A DNA stretch of 64,000 bases from Boletus sp. NGJ (taxonomy: Eukaryota; Basidiomycota; Agaricomycetes; Boletales; Boletaceae). This document shows positions 23,226-34,333 of this stretch, in pieces. A model generated the notes under the pieces. That model was given only the letters and a program-made list of their open reading frames with translations. It did not search any database and was not told where the DNA came from. The DNA is taken from NCBI GenBank assembly GCA_019096195.1, contig JAGTXK010000075.1:124001-188000 (forward strand), written 5' to 3'. Within the stretch, counting starts at the first letter, position 1, and every line of letters begins with the position of its first letter. The translations under genes and the position numbers were made by a program.

Positions 23226-24429
23226 ACCAGTAGGTCGGGGCGCAAATGGGGTGGGGCATTCAGGCCAAGGCTTGGTTCGGTATCTCGTATTTCAGGTTCT
23301 GCCATTTTCTGAAACGGGGTATGCTCATGATGTTCGACGAAGTTCCCATTCAATGGTGGTGTACGAATCATATTCTTTGGGGTGTGGAAACTGGGGCCCA
23401 CTAGTGTCGGATCATCAACTTCGGGCGCTCCGGAAGCTCGAGTGCTTCCACGTTTTACGGGAAGGTAGATCGGCGCAGTACTTCATTGGGTAAGTAATAA
23501 GTGTTGCAGTCTCAATTTCGGACTCGAATCGCCGACTGATTGTGGGTTGAAATATGCTAATTCGTGTATCAGATGAGCTAGTCGTGTATATAGGTCGTGT
23601 GCTTGAGAGAGGGAGGCAATGCTTTTGGCAGGAAACTGGACTGAAGAATATGTCATTAGAAGTGAAAGGAAGACGAGATATTAGAACTGGGGCGATACAC
23701 GAGGAAGAGAGAAACAGACCGTGAGTGAGATGTATAAGCGGTTTCATATGGCAAAAGGCGTCTGCATTCAGATGGAGTGGGTTGCTTCCAGCGGTGATCG
23801 TGGATGTTAATTTTCGCGACTTGAAATTTGATAATAGATGGGTCAAGAGTTCTCATAGTGAGGGTCTTTTTACAGGAATATGATCATCTTTGAGAGCTGG
23901 ATGGAGTGACGACAATGGTGAGAACAGATGAAACGGACCATAGCGTGTGACTGAATATACAGCAACATGCGTGATGGCGGAGCGAATCGGAGCAGTACAT
24001 TGGGTAGTTGGATAGAGGGACTTTCCACCGCGTAAAGAGACCCTGCAAGCAAGGTGATAAATCAGTTGTCGAGACACCCCACACCCAAGTCCATGTCATC
24101 AAGACTCCTCGGGTGATGCATCTGTGTAATGCTCTTCGGCCACTTGAAACAAGCTGCGAAACAAATGTCCATGCTACAACGTTTACTTTAAGACTAGATT
24201 TAAGAGAAGATTGTTTCAGTGAACATACACGGCTCGAAACGCTACCACAGACTGATACGATGTCCCATGGTCATTCACCTGAGCTCCTGTGGCTAACCCC
24301 GAGTGTGAAACCCACGACAGAACAAGGAAGAGACGGGTGGAAAATCTTCGGTGATGATCACGATGACAACGTCGACATAATTGCCAGTGCAACGAGGAAG
24401 GTAAGGGGAACGTAAGCATTCGGGGAAGG
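23226..24429. other. Spacer of unit 2
   Basis: Contains the conserved MFS upstream block (to about 23490, close to identical to that of unit 3) and a spacer alignable with 28640-29200. No coding exons can be supported. Confidence 0.5.
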
Positions 24430-25130
24430 TGCTCAGTTAATCTACTCCTCTTTAGGCGTATCGTCTCATCGCCGATGAAAATTTCAGGCCATGTAAGCAG
24501 GGAACGGGAGGTTGCGGGCTTGAACCTACTTTTCCCTTGTATGGCTCAGGGGGACATAATCTTCGAATTTTGGCAGCAAAGTAGCCCAAAGCGACGGTGT
24601 TCGTGCTACTAACCACAATCTTGGTGGCCGAAGGCACCTCAGCGCTTCAGCGGTGATGGAGCAGGGATGATTACAAAGATGTTGTGGGAGTGTCCGAACT
24701 TGTGATTAAGCCCCTTGCCGTTTCCACATGCGACGGTCCCTTCTGGGTCGTCCTCCAATGCAGCCCTGTACCCGACACCGACTAGGTACAGTGGGTTAGA
24801 GAAACCGCTGGACATCCAGGTAATGGCGTTATTGATCGCGTCGTGCCCCACATCGCACGTTGATGCTTGACAGCGCCATCCTCGATGGTAAGATACAATA
24901 CGTCCGGTTGAGGGAAGGAGATATGCATGTAGGGCTCGAGAGGGACGGTTGCTTCCCCAAGTGGTCCCTTGACGGCTCGGGATGTCGAGAATGGTGTGAG
25001 GGCGACATTTGGTGGTATTGGGATGGGCTGCTTCCCAATGTTTGATGTGAACCCACAGCGCACTGAAGTGCGGAACTGTTGAATTCGGGTATTCATGGTA
25101 AACGCACTCGAAGGATGGCGGAATTTCAAC
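24430..25130 (-). pseudogene. Mitochondrial ribosomal protein L6 (uL6m) relic, unit 2
   Basis: The minus strand reads NIGKQPIPIPPNVALTP, AVKGPLGEATVPLEPYMHIS, FPQPDVLYLTIEDGAVKHQR, AMWGTTRS, then in a second frame [53 protein letters not shown], and in a third frame PSATKIVVSSTNTVALGYFA, AKIRRLCPPEPYKGK and IFIGDETIRLK. This covers an L6 protein of the mitochondrial large ribosomal subunit from end to end. A 7-base gap relative to unit 3 after WGTTRS and a disrupted stretch after VIIPAP break the frame, so this copy cannot make L6. Its start lies back-to-back with the permease start at 25209. A functional copy is presumably elsewhere in the genome. Confidence 0.82.
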
Positions 25131-25208
25131 GCGACCGCGGTTCATACCTCGCATTCACTAATATCAACGTTGCGCACTGCCCGTTGTGTGACAATCACAA
25201 CAAAACCC

Positions 25209-26049
25209 ATGGACTCTCCGCTTCTCGCCTCGCTGGGGAACCCACCTCAAATCCTGGTGATGATTGATCCTCACCGGGCGAACTGCAAGATGAAAAGCTG
25301 GACGGATAATTCATTTGGATTCCATCCCGCTTATCTCTATCTTTTCCGCATCCGCGAGCCGCTCACTACACATTATAAATTCAAAAACATATGGGAGGAC
25401 CTGAGGTATTATTCGCGCTAGGATGGAAAGCTCAACTGAATTCGACTTGAATTCCGGGTCCATCGGCAACAGCGGTGAGACATTGACTACTATCCACTGA
25501 GCAGACTACTTCTTCTGAAGTTGGGATACAAGAGCGAACTCAAACGCGAATTCTTGGTACGTGTTCTATAATTCTAACATCTTCCATCATAATTCCAACA
25601 GGATTAACTTTTTAGCTCCTTCAGACTATCTCGTTCTCCCTTGCTACAATGTCGGTTTCTTGTGGTATCACCACCGGATATTCTTATCTTCTGCTACCGG
25701 TTACTTGCATTGTTTATCTTCGCTTACTGTAAGGTGGGCACTTTGCTATTGTGTTTGGCTGGTTCATTCCTTGGATCTTGTTACCTGTATCGCAGCCTCC
25801 ATGGCATAGTTCGCTTCGTCCATGCCGTAGGTCTCTTTGACTTAAATTTCCTCAATTGATTATTCGTAGTATGTATCGTTCGCCGTCGCTCTGGTAGCCC
25901 TGTTCATTGTGCCGTTGGTGCCGAACTTATCACGACCGGTATCGCGAACTGATGGTGCAGTCGTCCTGGATTATGGAGCGACTTACGGAATACTTTTCTT
26001 TGCCCATCTAACACAAGCCATCCTTTACTGTGCCAAGCACGGGGCTCGC
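25209..26049 (+). pseudogene. GABA/amino-acid permease, 5' half, unit 2
   Basis: Starts like the unit 3 permease (MDSPLLASLGNPPQILVMID). It includes the remnant LLLKLGYKSELKREF (the N-terminal 'LGYKxExKREF' motif of UGA4-type permeases, here interrupted by stops), the first helices and the GAVVLDYGATYGILFF block. It ends at GGCTCGC 26043-26049, where the sequence switches to the MFS 3' flank. Several stops are present and the C-terminal half is absent. Confidence 0.75.
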
Positions 26050-26160
26050 CCCTGCATAACAATAAACATGGAGTATAAAATAAAGGAAAGCGAAGTGTGA
26101 CGATCAAAACACTTCAGGATGCCGGTAAAGGAACACAAACGATCGCGTGCCGGTTGTAAA

Positions 26161-28381
26161 CTAGAGAGTATATCTGAATAGGGGACTGTCATCTCCATCA
26201 TCCTTGAATTCATCTTTGAGATCATCAGTAATTCCACGTTCATGGCATTTCATCTCCTTCTGCTTGTTGAGTCTGTTGCAATCCCACATTGCAACCAGCG
26301 ATAACAGTATCCTAACGTGACGTCAGCGAACACGACAATCAAGGAGCATCAAAGAGGAGACGCACGTGAGACTCAGAAGGCCCATGATTGTTCCAAGGCC
26401 GACATGGAATCGTGGCGGATCAATGAAAATGAATGCTGCACATATTCTACGATGGTTCCATCAGATCATGATACTGGAAAAGAACGTCACTCACCCTCCT
26501 AAATTCCAAACCCGTTCATCATCGCAATGGCAACAGCACGTTTAATGTCCCCTCCGGCGTTCGAGCTCACCCATGCGAGGTCAACAGGTACGGCTGAAAA
26601 AACACCCATCGCGGAGAGCACAGTACCGAAATACGCAGGACCAGGACTCGTTTGCGTGTATAAGAGGCTGTATCCTACCAAGGCGATGAGTGGCCCAGCA
26701 ATCACGTACGCTCCACGAAGTTGGTGCTTGTCAGAATAAAACCCGACAAGAAGAGTCCATGCACACCCTGCAGCGAAAGGCGGGACGGAGAGGAGCTGGG
26801 CATTTGCAGCAGAGAAACCAAGTTCAGTGATGATGGTTGGTGTAAAAAGTGCAATTCCATAACTGGGAATGACCAAGCTAGCCAATGCAATTGTCAGAAA
26901 GCCCGCCGGGGTCCTTTCATCCACGTACCCAATGTATATTCCAAATTGGAGGTAGATTTTATAATCCTTGAGGGCCTGCAGAACAAATTGCCAGTTATAA
27001 TGCGTGGCAAGACCTTGGGAATCAGTCTTCAGCAATTCAATGAGATACCGCCTTTCGGACTCTGTTAAAAATGACGCTGTTTCTGGAGCCTGAACGGAAT
27101 TGAGTTGTGACGAAGGACTGGGTGTATGGATGCACGAACATCATACATAAGGAAGGGACATGCGAGTGCTGCGAGCACTGTAACTGCAGAGATCCAAGTC
27201 AGATCGTCACTATCTAGCGATGACTGGAGACTTACCAATCCCCTCTAGGCAGAACTAGTATTAATATCATTGGATGAGTGCATTGCATCACAGAACCACT
27301 ACGAAATGATTCACAATCCACTGCCAACCATGGAGGCCACCGATCCTGCCAGGAGAAGCAGACTTGGGTGATGAAGAAAATATTTCTCAAATGCACCGCT
27401 TACCCTTCCATTCTTTCAATAGCATAACTTTACGTGCATGAGTGGTATGCTGGACTGAACCAAGAAAGGGATCTCACGCCAGAAGGCCACTAAAAGCACC
27501 TGCCAGAATTGCAGCAGAGATGAACATCGCAATACGCCTTGCCCGCTCAGCACGCGGATACCATGACGTGAGGTAATATGTCACACCCGGGAACAACCCA
27601 GCTTCTGCCAAGCCCAGGAAGAATCGGGCGCTGTACACCACCAAACCAGCGTCAGCGATTGTGAACCACCATTCTTCGGATACTTACACAAGAAGTTCAT
27701 TATATGTCTTCACGAGACACATCAACGTCATGATCAGACCCCAAACAACCATGATCGCAGATACTATACCAGGCAATCTGGATCAGCATCCGAAGCTGCA
27801 TCGAAAAGATGGTTACTGTACGCCATCGAGATGGTCGAAAGAGCTTGAGGATGATATTTCTGTGGATGTCGTTCGATTTACATATCAGATGTAGGTTGCG
27901 CGACCCACGATGGGACTTGTGCAAGACAGTACGGAATCTAAGAAAGTGTTAGTCATACCTGGTCATACGTCAGACATACGAATAAAATATAGATCCGCAC
28001 GAAGAAGACTGCAGCAGCAGTGTTATATCTAAGTCCAACAAGGTTCAGGTCAGTCTCCATGCCTGCGATTTTGGCATTGCCTAAGAGCTGTCGTAAGTGA
28101 TATGGACGTATTGAAGACGTAGACCACTCGCCGATATTAGCGCGGTCTCTGAAGAAACATTGGGTCGATTAAAAACAGTCGGAAGGCAATTTGACTGTGA
28201 CTCACAAGAACGAGAGGAGGTATAATATCGAGACAAGGGGCAGGATATGCCAATCTATTTTCTTTAATATCCTAGCATTTTCTTTGGTGCTAAGAGCGGG
28301 AGGCTCGATGGCAGCCTCCTTATTGTTGATGGCATCCGTGTCGACACCAACCTTCAGCTCGTCGGAGGGTGACTGAGGCAT
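26161..28381 (-). CDS. MFS transporter, tandem copy C, premature stop near the C-terminus
   Basis: Starts at 28381 with the same N-terminus as copy B; TM1 exon is intact (ALSTKENARILKKIDWHILP). The exon LLKTDSQGLATHYNWQFVL to AIAMMNGFG is almost identical to that of copy A over roughly 500 bases. One base is missing at the exon end near 26507, turning GNLGG into an immediate stop after MNGFGI, so the last helix and tail (exons to the TAG at 26161-26163) are not read. Some donors are weaker than in A (GTGGGT near 27903, GTGAAT near 27312). It might still make a protein lacking the last helix. Reads would show whether the missing base is real. Confidence 0.75.
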
Positions 28382-29250
28382 ACCAGTAGGTCGGGGCGCA
28401 AATGGGGTGGGGCATTCAGGCCAAGGCTTGGTTCGGTATCTCGTATTTCAGGTTCTGCCATTTCTGAAACAGGGTACGCCATGTTCGAGTTTCCATTGGC
28501 GGTTTACGGATCATACTCTTTGGGGTGTGGAACATCGGGCCCACTAGTCTCAAACCATCCAACTTCGGTGTGTTCCAGAAGCTCGAGTGCTCCCACGTTT
28601 ACTAGGGGAGGGTACACCGCCACCCGGTGCTTCGTTGGGAGGAAGATACAGACAGACAGACTGTAAGTGAGATCTATAAGTAGTTGCATATGGCGTTGTA
28701 TCAGATGGAGTGTGTTGCTTCCAGCGGTGATCGTGGATATCGCTTTGAATTCGCACCGTATTGTCACGTAGCCGAAGAGAAAAAGTTCATGTTTGTCGCG
28801 ACTTTACTGTAAATTTGATGTAAGATGGCTCGAGAGTTTTCATAACGAGCATCTGTTACAAGAATATGATCGTATGTGAGAGCTGGACGGAATGACGGCA
28901 GTGGTGAGAACAGATGAAACGGACCATAGCGTGTGACTGAATATCCAGCAACATGCGTGATGCCGGAGCGAACGGTACATTGGGTAATTGGATAGAAGGA
29001 CTTTCCACCGTGTAAAGAGACCCTGCAATTAAGGTGATATATCAGTTGTCGGGACACCCCACGCCCGAGTTCATGTCATAAAGAGTCCTCCGGTGATGTA
29101 TCTGTGTAATGCTCCACGGCCACTTGAAACAAGCTGCGAAACAAACGACCATGCTACCACGTTTACTATAAGATTAGATTCAAGAGAAGATTATTTCAGT
29201 GATCATACACGGCTCAAAACGCCACCACAAGCCAATACGATGTCCCATGG
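28382..29250. other. Spacer of unit 3
   Basis: Conserved MFS upstream block followed by a spacer alignable with unit 2. No coding exon supported. Confidence 0.5.
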
Positions 29251-29790
29251 TCATGCCGCATGTTCACTTACCTGGGTGGAGATCTCGTCGATGATGATCA
29301 CGATGACAACGTTGACGTAACAGTTACCTTTTTTTTTTGCCAGTGCAACGAGGAAGGCAAGAAGAGGGCTCTTCCCGTTTCCACCTGTGACGGTCCCTCG
29401 TGGGTCATCCTCCAACGCAGCCCTGTATCCGACACCGACTAGATACAGTGGTTTAGAAAAACCGCTGGACATCCCGGTGATGGCGTTATTTATCAGTGAT
29501 CGCGTCGTGCCTCACATCGCACGCTGAAGCTTGACAACGCCATCCTCGACGGTAAGATACAATACGTCCAATTGGGGGAAGGAGAGGTGTACGGTACAAG
29601 AGGGATTCAGACGGTTGTTTCGTCAAGTGGTCACTTGACAGCGAGGAATGTCGAGGATGGTGTGAGGGCGATATTGCCAGTGATATTTGGTAGTATTGGG
29701 ATGAGCTGCTTCCCAATTAATGTTTGATAAGTAAACGCAGTCGAAGCGTGGCGGAGTTTCAACGCAACCGCGGGTGCGTGTCGATCATAC
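29250..29790 (-). pseudogene. Mitochondrial ribosomal protein L6 (uL6m) relic, unit 3
   Basis: The minus strand reads LIGKQLIPILPN, then decayed sequence corresponding to the strand FPQLDVLYLTVEDGVVKLQR, AM with a stop in place of the conserved [41 protein letters not shown] and GGNGKSPLL. The C-terminal third recognisable in unit 2 is gone. Compared with unit 2 it keeps the LINNAI join in frame but has lost the tryptophan and the C-terminus, so the two relics have decayed separately. Confidence 0.78.
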
Positions 29791-29859
29791 CGAGTCGCGT
29801 TCACCAATACACTATCAACATTGCGCACTGTCCGTTGTGTTGATTTCAATCACAAATCC

Positions 29860-31900
29860 ATGGACTCTCCGCCTCTCACCTCGCCTGGAAACCCACTTCA
29901 AATCTCGGTGATGATCGATCCTCACCGGGCGAACTGCAAGATGAGAAGCTGCTCAACTGAATTCGACTTGAATTCCGGGTCTATCGGCGAGACACTGTCT
30001 GCTATCCACCGAGTAGACAATTCCTTACTTCTAAAGTAGTTACAAGAGTGAATTCAAACGTGCATTCTCGGTACGTGTTCAGCTGTTCCGTCACGATTCC
30101 AACAGGATTCAACTCTTAGCTCCTTGAGACTATCTAGTTCTCCCTTGCAATAATGTCAGTTTCTTCTGGTATCACCACCGGATATTCTTCTCCGGTCAGT
30201 TGCATCGTCTATCTTCGCTTCCCTCCTAACGTGCGTGAAAGGTGGGCACTTTGCTATGGTGTGGGGCTGGTTCACTCCTTGCATCTTTGTTACCTGTATC
30301 GCGACCTCCATGGCAAAGCTCGTTTCGTCCATGCCGTGGTCTGTTTTACTTAATATCCTGTAAAGCATTCTGATGCCAGTTCTGTTTGAAAGGACGAGTG
30401 CTGGCCTTTACTACTTCTCTGCCAAGATGGTATCTGCAAAACGATCTGCACTTGCTTCTTGGATTACCGGATGGTCCAATATCACTGGTCAAGTGACTTT
30501 ACAGTAATTTGCTCTATCAATTATTCGCGGTATGTATCATTCGCCGTCGCTCTGGTAGCCCTGTTCATTCTGCCGTTAGTGCCGAACTTATCATGACCAG
30601 TATCACGATGGCTAATGGTGGTGCGGTCGTCCTTGATTATGGAACGACTTCTGGAATACTTTTCTTTCTCCGTCTCACGCCACCCATCCTTTGCTCGGCC
30701 GGCACGAGAGTCTTGGCTCGCATGACAGTTTTGGTTCTCACTGTCATCAGTACGTGGCGACTTGCTCCCTGACGCTTGTTGCCAAATGATTTTGGCAGTG
30801 GCCACAACAATCTCTTGTGCAATACCACTGTTAGTTCATTCGAGGGGCATAGTCTCGCCTAAAGACGCGTTGACAAAGTTCGAAAATGACACAGGGTGGT
30901 CCAATAGTAGGTTTTCTACCCTTCGAGTGCGCATATACTCATTGGTGTAGAGGTTTGGGCATTCATCTTAGCGTTCACTTTCACTTCACCAATGTGGTCT
31001 CTGACGGGATGTGAATCATTGTCCATCTCCAAAGACCACGCTCCGAACATGATTTCTATTTCGTGAAGATGATTCTGCTGCTCACATCGCTGAAGAAATC
31101 TTAATGCCCCTCATGTGGTTTGTGTCCTAGGGGCCGAAATTCTTGGCTGGATAATGTACATCGCAGCCTCGTGTACTATTTATTCGGCTCCGGATGTGTT
31201 GCAGTCAAAGTTCGCATTGCCTATCGGGGAGGTCTTCTTAAATGTCCAGGGTAAAAAAGGCGCCTTAGCTCTTTGGTAGTCCACAGTACTCCAGGTGAGC
31301 ATCTCCTTAATCCTAGTCATGTTTCATCTGAAACGCTTTAGTATTTTTGTGGATGCTCCCAAACTGTTGATGTATCCAGAGTTGTATTTGCCTTTTCTAG
31401 GGATGACGCACTGCCGGGCTCGCGGTGGTGGAAACGAGTCAACCAATATACCCAGATTATTAGCGCGGTCTGGTTTGTTATGCTACTTTCTGTACTGTGT
31501 GGATTACTTTCCTTCTCGAAGGCGGCGTTTGATTCGCTCCTCCCTGCGCAGTGCCGCGTTGTTTTACATGTTTTCCTCGCAGTGCTTCGGTGATCGGACT
31601 CTACGTCTCCTAATATACTTCCGCATAACATCTGGCCTAAGCTTAAAACTGGACCCTTCCATCTCGGACGCTGGTCTGGACTTATTGGAGCGATAGCAGT
31701 CGCATAGGTCACTTTCATGGTTGTGAATCTTGTGATGTTGCTATTCCCTTACACCCACAATCCGGGTCCTCAGACGACGAGTGTGTTCTTCACTGGCGAT
31801 ACTCAGGTGGTGAGAAACTATGCTGTTGTGATCACCATGATTATCCTCCTCTTTGCAGCAATTTTCAGCTAGATGTTGGTTTACTGGGTCCATACCCAAC
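29860..31900 (+). pseudogene. GABA/amino-acid permease (UGA4-like, APC superfamily), full-length relic
   Basis: Segments in order: MDSPPLTSPGNPLQISVMID, a first-helix remnant (SLAIMSVSSGITTGYS), HFAMVWGWFTPCIFVTCIAT, TSAGLYYFSAKMVSAKRSAL, ASWITGWSNITGQVTLQ, AVSAELIMTSITMANGGAVV, LDYGTTSGILFF, CSAGTRVLARM, AKMILAVATTISCAIPLLVH, SRGIVSPKDALTKFENDTGW, then IGEVFLNVQGKKGALAL, VVFAFSRD-type remnants, GPFHLGRWSGLIGAIAVA and NPGPQTTSVFFTGDTQVVRN. These follow a fungal GABA/choline-type permease from end to end. Frames shift repeatedly and several stops interrupt helices, so it is not functional. Its 5' end is back-to-back with the L6 relic. Confidence 0.8.
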
Positions 31901-32638
31901 ATAGCTCGTCGTCATCGGGTGGCAAGCCAGAGTAGGATGTCCAGTGGCCCTTGTTGATTGTATACGTCGAACAGATAGTTGTGTATGACATGAAAGCATT
32001 TTGTCTTTGGGGCAAGCTGTCCTTGATTTGCTGACCCGACCGCCTATTTGGCGACGGCCTCGATACACACGGGATAGCCAATGGAGAACAGATCGGTTCT
32101 ACATGTTCGATGGTGTTTCCTCGATGACCTACATAACCCGCGTCTGCAATCAGGGGACATCCGCTCTCATGCAGAGCTAGGGCGGTAAAGCAAAAGTAGA
32201 GTCGTGCCAGGTAACAAATAGGTCAGCCCTTCGACGAAGTGTTGCAGTTACTGGACTCAAGCCTAGTACGTGGCACGCGCGTTGAGTATAGTACACGGCT
32301 GCCAGCGCTTGCGAATGGAGAACTATGGTCTCCCGGGGTTGTATTTTTTATCTCCTGGACGTCCAACATGTGAGGGATGAACCTATTTAATTAGTGTGGT
32401 GCGAAAGTAGCTTGACGGCCCTATGGGGGGCGTCTCAGGATGGCAGGTACACTTGGAGTTCTGGAGTGCATTGCCTGCTTGTTCACGTACGCCGCGCTAC
32501 CCTGGTCCAAACCAACCAAACCCTCATCACCGCAAGTTAAACTTTCTCCGGTCACCCTACCTTCCTTCACAATCATCCCAGAGTCCCAGAGCTTCGCGTC
32601 GCCAACGTTTTCACATACGCGGTATAGCAAAGATCAAT
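31901..32638. other. Gene-free interval and promoter of the Dpb3-like gene
   Basis: Single-copy sequence to the right of the permease relic. The frame covering 32423-32640 is probably 5' untranslated sequence of the next gene. No RNA gene, repeat or mobile element is seen. Confidence 0.35.
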
Positions 32639-33954
32639 ATGGCAGCATACTATGCCAGTGATTCCGTACTCACGCATGCGACTTCCTTGTACCCTTATGG
32701 CCAACACGACGATCCAGACAGCCAGGCTCAGGGCTCTAGCATATATAACCTGCCTACAGACTCCGAAGGCGAGGCGGAGGTGGACGAACTGGAATCTGAC
32801 ACAGAGTCGGAGCAGGGGGCTGGCACGTCTGCCACTCAGAAGAAAGCGGGAAAAAGAATGGGGGAACGCGTCCCGGGAACAACGTTACTTCCCATTTCCA
32901 GAGTCGAGAATATAGTCCAGGCAGATGGTGCGTTCCCTCCTCCCCTCGGAGGCGGATGCTGTTGACGCGATTTCATCATCGTTCTACAAGGCATCACAAC
33001 CAATCTCTCCATGTCAAAGGAGGCTTCCTTTGTCCTATCCATTGCAACGGTATGTATTGCCTTCGTCCTATATGACTCAGGGGTTTATACTACCCCCAGG
33101 AGGAATTCATAAAACGCATGATTCAAGCTGGCAATCGACAAGCTTCTGCATCTCGACGGACTATTGTCAACTATGTAGACATGGGTTAGCCCGGCGTTAC
33201 CGGTACACGTGCCTTTCACTGATCGCTTTTCAGCGGCTTCTACTCAACAATACCAAGAATTCATGTTCCTTCGAGGTAGCACTTGTTCGATGTTACCCGG
33301 TACCATATATTGATGTGCTTTACCGCTTTAGACACAATTCCAGAACCAATCTCGCTTTCTGAAGCACTAGAGAGACGCAAGACGAAAGAAAAAGAAGATT
33401 TAGAGACAAATCCTGCCATGTCTTCAACCACCCAGTCAACTTTCCCAGGGTCATCAATGTCTGCTGGTCAGCTAAACGGCAAACTAAAATCCAGAAGCCG
33501 CCAAGCAAACGGAAAGGATAAACCAAGTGCGAGCGTGACTCCGCAAGTGGAATATAGGAGGCAGCCTGCAATATTCGATCCATCGGATGACCCCACATTG
33601 GCCAACATAGTCAGAAGTTCCAGCGGGAGAGTGATACGGAGTACGAGAGCTGCTCGTCAAGACGACGCAGATGACGATGAGAGTGGGATGACCAATGGCT
33701 TCGCGTATTCTCGCGATCACGACGCTTGGTCTGGTTCAGCGTCACCGAGACGACTACCACCGTCGAACCGATCTCCTCTCGACATTCATAACTCGACACC
33801 ATCATCTTTCACCCCTCCCTGGCCTGGTCAGTTCACGGGTCCTGCCAGCGCCTTTTTGCAGGAGTCTCAGAATGCGTTTGGGCGGATGGTACAAAATCCA
33901 GGTCGTACTATTTATTCGCAGCACACACGCCCAGAAAATGGGTCTTACTCTTAA
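32639..33954 (+). CDS. DPB3: DNA polymerase epsilon subunit C / POLE4-like histone-fold protein
   Basis: Histone-fold subunit of the H2A/NF-YC type, as in DNA polymerase epsilon (Dpb3, POLE4) and CHRAC remodellers. Starts MAAYYASDSVLTHATSLYPY at 32639. An acidic region (EGEAEVDELESDTESEQ) precedes the fold: GTTLLPISRVENIVQADG, NLSMSKEASFVLSIAT, EEFIKRMIQAGNRQASASRR, TIVNYVDM, TQQYQEFMFL and DTIPEPISLSEALERRKTKE. The 'LPISRV...D', 'SKEA.F.....T..FIK' and 'RRT..Y.D' patterns mark the three histone helices. Four short introns fall inside the fold. The C-terminal 170 residues are Ser/Pro-rich and disordered. NC2-alpha or another NF-YC-like protein is the main alternative; the length (about 340-350) is long for Dpb3. 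Confidence 0.78.
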
Positions 33955-34333
33955 CTGCAGCCTCGTTCATTTCAACCGGAATGTATTCACTACTCATCGC
34001 CTAATATGTCATGGCGCATCCCGCCTCTCGCAGACTATTGCAGACTTGCTCACGTATGGTTTCCACGATTTACAACTGCAGTTAGAGGTGATGCGATCAT
34101 CAGCTGAGCAGGGGTTGTGTGATGCATGCATGTGCCATTTGTCGAGTGGGGGACTCCGAGCCATGTAGGTGGGAAGATGGCTGTCGGTCGTTTCAAGTTC
34201 GTGAGCGGGTCCAGGGTCTGTGGCAATAGTCAATCTTATCTTATCAACGTGTCTACGCCGAATCATTCCATCCTCATTGTCACGTACGCACACATAAAAC
34301 CCGCCATTTGGATTAGTTGGACATAGCTTGAAG
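33955..34333. other. Gene-free interval
   Basis: About 380 bases between two plus-strand genes; it holds the 3' flank of the Dpb3-like gene and the promoter of the oxygenase. Nothing else is recognised. Confidence 0.35.

Larger units (their letters stand above)
20881..26042. repeat. Tandem block, unit 2 (MFS copy B, L6 relic, half permease)
   Basis: Second block, about 5.2 kb: MFS copy B, conserved promoter (23226-23490), spacer, a mitochondrial L6 ribosomal protein relic on the minus strand, and the 5' half of a permease on the plus strand that stops exactly where the next block begins, at GGCTCGC 26043-26049. Confidence 0.8.
26043..31900. repeat. Tandem block, unit 3 (MFS copy C, L6 relic, full-length permease relic)
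   Basis: Third block. It begins at the same microhomology as units 1 and 2 and carries MFS copy C, its conserved upstream block (28382-28640), a second L6 relic and the only full-length permease. Sequence after about 30721 is single copy and probably represents the original right flank of the block before duplication (inference). Confidence 0.78.

Noticed and set aside
16993-31900. Possible transposon carrying the transporter block
   Set aside because: No terminal inverted repeats, target-site duplications, transposase or reverse transcriptase were seen; junctions show microhomology instead.
31865-32081. Minus-strand frames near the permease end
   Set aside because: They overlap the decayed permease C-terminus and have no recognisable features.
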